Assembly (NCBI GenBank): GCA_002504495.1
Contig: DATC01000037.1
Span: 977-6,654, forward strand
Length of the DNA: 5,678 bases
Origin: Methanomassiliicoccaceae archaeon UBA537
GTDB taxonomy: Archaea; Thermoplasmatota; Thermoplasmata; Methanomassiliicoccales; Methanomethylophilaceae
Direction of reading: 5' to 3'
In this document: positions 4,344 through 5,678 of the stretch, piece after piece
Numbering within the stretch: position 1 is the stretch's first letter
Layout: each line of letters opens with the position of its first letter
Notes under the pieces: model-generated
The model's input: the letters and a program-made list of their open reading frames with translations, nothing else
Told to the model about the DNA's origin: nothing
Database searches by the model: none
Translations under genes and position numbers: made by a program

Positions 4344-5678
4344 CCCTTCATCAGATATCGTCTATTTTCAAGGAATCTGCGCGCAACACCTGAACCCTCA
4401 TACCCGACTTTCAAGCGGTCGATACTGCTCGGGTCGAATTCGGGCATCTTATAATGGTCTATGGAGTCGAGGAAGGATGCGGCGAAGAGGGGGTAATGTC
4501 TAACTCCCTTGTCGTCCTCGAAGCAGTTCCGGGTCTCGAACATGATGCCTTCGAGGCCCATATCCCTAACTGCCTTGTTCAGCGACGGGCAGGTCCTGTT
4601 GCTGCCGGACTTTACCTCTATGGCGCAGACCGATCCATCTATGACTGAGACGAAATCCACCTCCATCCGCTTATCCGAGTCATGGAAATAGTACAAGTCG
4701 CGCCCCTGCGCCGACAGGGCCTGGGCTATCGCGTTCTCGGCTATGGCGCCGAAGTTCACGCCGACATTGCCCATCACGACCTCTCCGACCAGCTCCGGTT
4801 CGTACAGATTCATCAGGATCCCTGTGTCCAGCATATACAGCTTGAACATGTTTCCGCGGGTACGTTCCTTCAGAGGCATATGCATCTCCGATACCCTGCG
4901 GCAGGTCAGGGTCACATCGGCCATGGACAGCCATTCCAGCGCAGGGGCGTACCGTTCATACCCGTCGTAGTAGCCCTTCCCCGATTCCCTGCTGCTCCCA
5001 TCGATGTTGCTGAAGACGAATCTCTTGTTCTCGGCGGCGAGCATCCGCGGAACGGCATCGAAGCAGGATTCCACCTCGGCTTTCAGCTTCATGTCGCCGA
5101 TATGCTTCCGGATATCGTCCTTGTATCCCTCTGCTATCATAGACTGGGCTTTGCGAGCGGGTCCGAACTGCTTCGATTCCACGAACGATCTGACGGCATC
5201 AGGCATCCCTCCGACTGCGATGTACCACCTGTAGTATCCGCTGAACGTATCGAACAGGGAACCGTCGATGGGTGCGCACGCGGAGATCGAGGTTCTCACG
5301 GCATCGATCGCGGCTTGAGGAACTCCGAGCGCCCATAGGAACTCCTCGAAGTCCATCGGCCGCATATCGACGGATTCCACGTATCCGGTAGGAGGAAGTC
5401 TGATGCTCCTCATCTTCAATCCCAGAAGGGATCCGGATGCGATGACCCTGTATCTCTTGTCCGTTGCGAAGGACTTCAGAGCCGTACGGGCGTTGGGGCA
5501 TTCCTGGATCTCATCGAGGAAGATCAGTGTCTTGCCGGGGATGAATACGAATCCGGTGTTGATGGCGGAGAGGCCGAGGATGATCGCGTCCACGGTCAGA
5601 TCTCCGTCGAACACCTCTCTGGCCCTCGAATCCTTGGACAGATCGATCGTCAGGTGGTGAAAGTATCCTTTGTTGAGA
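4334..5678 (-). CDS. Second AAA_14/DUF4143 ATPase, 5' end beyond window
   Basis: Same family as the gene at 2411, but clearly divergent. The visible part is 447 residues. The frame is open through the right edge (visible start LNKGYFHHLTIDLSKD), so the N-terminus and Walker A lie outside. An internal GTG at 5614 is not the true start. Numbered from the first visible residue: Walker B TLIFLDEIQ (50-58, Asp55/Glu56), sensor-1-like RVIASGS (77-83), MRPMDFEEFLW (105-115), YIAVGGMPDAV (152-162). The C-terminal nuclease-like motif is MEVDFVSV (Asp341) with IEVKS (Glu354, Lys356). Family homology seems to end near YPLFAASFLDSI; about 40 residues follow, unlike the extra domain of the other ATPase. 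The stop (4334-4336) and the last three codons overlap the 3' end of RNase P RNA on the opposite strand. Function beyond ATP binding is unknown. Confidence 0.94.
   Translation of the reverse strand, partial: LNKGYFHHLTIDLSKDSRAREVFDGDLTVDAIILGLSAINTGFVFIPGKTLIFLDEIQECPNARTALKSFATDKRYRVIASGSLLGLKMRSIRLPPTGYVESVDMRPMDFEEFLWALGVPQAAIDAVRTSISACAPIDGSLFDTFSGYYRWYIAVGGMPDAVRSFVESKQFGPARKAQSMIAEGYKDDIRKHIGDMKLKAEVESCFDAVPRMLAAENKRFVFSNIDGSSRESGKGYYDGYERYAPALEWLSMADVTLTCRRVSEMHMPLKERTRGNMFKLYMLDTGILMNLYEPELVGEVVMGNVGVNFGAIAENAIAQALSAQGRDLYYFHDSDKRMEVDFVSVIDGSVCAIEVKSGSNRTCPSLNKAVRDMGLEGIMFETRNCFEDDKGVRHYPLFAASFLDSIDHYKMPEFDPSSIDRLKVGYEGSGVARRFLENRRYLMKGAG

Noticed and set aside
4682..5338. 218-residue plus-strand ORF antisense to the second ATPase
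   Set aside because: The opposite strand has clear Walker B and nuclease-like motifs in frame; this frame is His/Arg/Gly-rich with no domain.
5403..5614. Second ATPase starting at the internal GTG at 5614
   Set aside because: The frame continues open to the window edge with family-like sequence (YFHHLTIDLSKD), and Walker A must lie further upstream, so the gene is cut by the window, not truncated.

Overview
The window looks like archaeal chromosome, most plausibly a methanogen-type Thermoplasmata relative such as Methanomassiliicoccales. That placement is inference. It rests on GC-rich genes separated by a very AT-rich spacer, TATA-like boxes about 25 bases ahead of likely starts, an RNase P RNA with archaeal-like conserved blocks, and DUF4143 ATPases, which are common in such genomes.

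Left part (about 31-1564, plus strand): a two-gene operon encodes a short, protease-less NfeD membrane protein and a stomatin/slipin-type SPFH protein. This is the classic NfeD-slipin pair thought to organise membrane patches. Converging on it from the right (minus strand, about 2126-1597) are a small two-helix membrane protein and a YbjQ/UPF0145 protein that overlaps its 3' end. Neither minus-strand reading frame ends where expected. The membrane protein, the YbjQ domain and the stop codon next to the terminator-like hairpin lie in three different frames. This means recent frameshifts, sequence errors or an unusual overlapping arrangement.

Middle (2127-2410): an AT-rich divergent spacer carries a promoter candidate for each direction, two abutting near-perfect palindromes and three copies of the heptamer TTTACAA/TTGTAAA.

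Right part (2411-5678): an AAA_14/DUF4143 ATPase (plus strand) has an unusual extra C-terminal domain of about 80 residues. It is followed by the RNase P RNA gene (rnpB, plus strand) and then a second, divergent DUF4143 ATPase on the minus strand, whose 5' end lies outside the window. The stop codon of that second ATPase falls inside the 3' strand of the closing helix of RNase P RNA. An essential RNA is therefore flanked by two mobile-looking ATPases and overlaps one of them antisense.

No insertion sequence, CRISPR array, tRNA or rRNA is visible. The best candidates for something new are the broken membrane-YbjQ locus, the ATPase with the extra domain, and the rnpB overlap.
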